DNA of 64,000 nucleotides, taken from assembly GCF_001307195.1 (NCBI RefSeq), contig NZ_CP012808.1:310001-374000 (forward strand). The letters are read 5' to 3'. Both the position numbers and the translations under genes were made by a program. Below, piece after piece: positions 62,736 to 64,000 of this stretch. The DNA comes from Acinetobacter equi. GTDB lineage: Bacteria > Pseudomonadota > Gammaproteobacteria > Pseudomonadales > Moraxellaceae. The notes below the pieces were generated by a model. It was not told where the DNA came from. It did not search any database and saw nothing but the letters and a program-made list of their open reading frames with translations. Positions within the stretch are counted from its first letter, which is position 1; the number at the start of each line of letters is the position of its first letter.

Positions 62736-63002
62736 TTCCAAATGAAAAGTATTAAATAAGTCACATTATTTAAATTCATAAAACTCATATTATAAAAATA
62801 AGCTTAAAATTCTAAATTTAAACATTTTTATTCAATTAAACAAATACTTAAAGTTAATAAAAATATTTATATTGTCTTTAAAATCATTTAAAAAATATTT
62901 CTAATGCGCACTTAATATGCTATAAATAATAAAAATATAAAATAAAAAATAACATAAAAGTGATTTTAATCACACAATAAAAAATTAAAGGGGTCTATTT
63001 AA
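62736..63002. other. A/T-rich region upstream of the adhesin
   Basis: 267 bp of mostly A/T between the pta terminator and the adhesin start. It contains a CRP-like palindrome (62959-62974), listed separately, and TATAAA boxes near 62921. AAAGGGG precedes the adhesin ATG. Confidence 0.45.
62959..62974. promoter_or_regulatory. CRP/Vfr-like palindrome upstream of the adhesin
   Basis: A-GTGA-TTTTAA-TCAC-A matches the TGTGA-N6-TCACA half-sites of CRP/Vfr operators in 9 of 10 fixed positions. It lies about 30 bp before the adhesin ATG. Confidence 0.3.
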
Positions 63003-64000
63003 ATGAATCATTTAATAAATAAAAAATATCTGAACAATCATGTCATTCAAGCAATGATACAACACCATGACCACTTAACAGTTTTCAAAAAAAGTGTACT
63101 CAGTTTAAGTATTATTTTAATGTCTACAACCACATTAGCCATTCAAGTCATTGAAACAAATGGAAGCGGTGGTGCTATTAGAACGCCAAATGCTTCTGTC
63201 AATGAGGCAAACAGCAATAATGCAGAACTTAATAATCCTTATCGACCAATTGATTTACCTGTTTCTCAGGACAGTTATGGTGTTGCTTTAGGCACTAATG
63301 CAGATGCCAGTTCTGGTGCCTCAATCGTTATAGGAAGTAACTCTGCAACACAAGAAGGTTCTGGTTATAGAGGTAACTCTATAATTGTTGGGAGTGGCTC
63401 CTATGCTGCTGGTTGGTCAAATATGATTATTGGAAATAATTCGTATGCACATGGTGATGGTTCACAAGCTATTGGTCGCGAAGCCGTTGCAAATGCAGAT
63501 AATGCACTAGCTCTTGGCACAACATCTGCTGCAACTGGTGATCGCTCTATTGCAATTGGTCAATCTGCCAATGCTTCTGGTTTTGCAGCAATTGCTGTAG
63601 GTTCATCAAATTCAAGTAATATTGGCTATGCAAATAATGCAGCAAATGCTTCTGGTAATTACTCACTTTCGTTAGGTTCTATGTCTACTTCAAGTGGCTC
63701 TAATAGTATTGCGATTGGTACTGATACACATGCAAGTTATAATTCATCACTTGCTGTAGGACAGAATTCTAGTGCTTCAGCCAATAATGCAGTTGCTCTT
63801 GGACAAAATTCTACAGCAAAAAATACAAGTGCTATCGCTTTTGGAGCAAATTCCACTGCAGAAGCAAACAATGGAATCGCAATTGGAAGTTCATCACATA
63901 GTGAAGGAAATAGCTCTGTTGCTATCGGAAGTAGTTCTTGGACAAATAATGATAGTAGTGTTGCCATTGGTCAAACTGCTTATGCCATTGGCACAAATGC
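63003..64000 (+). CDS. trimeric autotransporter adhesin, N-terminal part (runs off the window)
   Basis: 332 codons without stop from the ATG at 63003 (AAAGGGG upstream). A long basic N-terminus and hydrophobic core (FKKSVLSLSIILMSTTTLA, about residues 29-47) form an extended signal peptide. From about residue 90 the sequence is a YadA-type left-handed beta-roll head: repeats near every 14 residues of the form S-I-A-I-G-x-x-A-x-A-x-G (e.g. SIAIGQSANASG, SIAIGTDTHASY, AVALGQNSTAKN, SVAIGSSSWTNN). Such surface trimers (Ata, YadA) bind matrix proteins. Stalk and membrane anchor must lie downstream. Confidence 0.9.
   Translation, partial: MNHLINKKYLNNHVIQAMIQHHDHLTVFKKSVLSLSIILMSTTTLAIQVIETNGSGGAIRTPNASVNEANSNNAELNNPYRPIDLPVSQDSYGVALGTNADASSGASIVIGSNSATQEGSGYRGNSIIVGSGSYAAGWSNMIIGNNSYAHGDGSQAIGREAVANADNALALGTTSAATGDRSIAIGQSANASGFAAIAVGSSNSSNIGYANNAANASGNYSLSLGSMSTSSGSNSIAIGTDTHASYNSSLAVGQNSSASANNAVALGQNSTAKNTSAIAFGANSTAEANNGIAIGSSSHSEGNSSVAIGSSSWTNNDSSVAIGQTAYAIGTN

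Noticed and set aside
63737..63967. Antisense frame within the adhesin
   Set aside because: Ala/Leu-rich frame produced by the repeated head sequence; no start context.

Overview
This is a 64 kb piece of a low-GC gammaproteobacterial chromosome, almost certainly Acinetobacter. The evidence is the gene content and order (pcnB-folK-panB; ndk-rlmN-pilF-rodZ-ispG-hisS-yfgM-bamB-der; ilvI-ilvH-ilvC; macA-macB-tolC-type efflux operon; ackA-pta; a YadA-like adhesin), the A/T-rich codon use and the protein sequences. The species cannot be fixed from the window alone. No rRNA, tRNA, CRISPR array, transposase or integrase was found. Layout: 1-4.0 kb holds pantothenate/folate synthesis and RNA polyadenylation (panB partial, folK, pcnB), a ComEA-like protein and mazG. 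A small secreted protein of unknown function follows. From 4.7 to 14.4 kb lies the conserved minus-strand cluster that joins GTPase der, outer-membrane assembly (bamB, yfgM), hisS, isoprenoid synthesis (ispG), cell shape (rodZ), type IV pilus (pilF), rlmN, ndk and iscX. At 14.5-15.9 kb is rtcB (RNA ligase), preceded by a promoter, a ten-codon leader reading frame, several mutually exclusive hairpins and an intrinsic terminator: an apparent attenuator, and the most novel regulatory signal here. At 16-21 kb are unknown secreted/membrane proteins and the branched-chain amino acid genes ilvC, ilvH and ilvI; ilvC carries a diverged duplicate of its own 3' end. At 22-31.5 kb are leuS, lptE, holA and the macAB plus outer-membrane-channel operon. 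At 31.5-41.1 kb is an A/T-rich type VI secretion accessory island read on the minus strand: vgrG, a DUF4123 chaperone/adaptor, a VasX-like pore-forming effector and an array of DUF6708-like membrane proteins (probable immunity genes, two of them a tandem mosaic duplication, plus a decayed remnant). vgrG is interrupted by one in-frame TAA. The effector is split at an eight-A run where a -1 slip at an in-frame A-AAA-AAA heptamer would restore a ~919-residue protein. At 41-56 kb are housekeeping genes (fabI, Bax-inhibitor-type protein, orn, rsgA, rhodanese, grxC, secB, tcdA, tatD, prfC, a MHYT-GGDEF-EAL c-di-GMP enzyme, prc). At 56-62.7 kb are nagZ, proA, ackA and pta. The window ends inside a trimeric autotransporter adhesin. 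How parts work together: the minus-strand cluster couples envelope building with protein and nucleotide metabolism; bamB, lptE, secB, yfgM and prc all serve envelope biogenesis; ilvI/H/C form one pathway; ackA-pta interconvert acetyl-CoA and acetate. The type VI island looks like a toxin-immunity module in which tip and effector are either decaying or expressed only through recoding.
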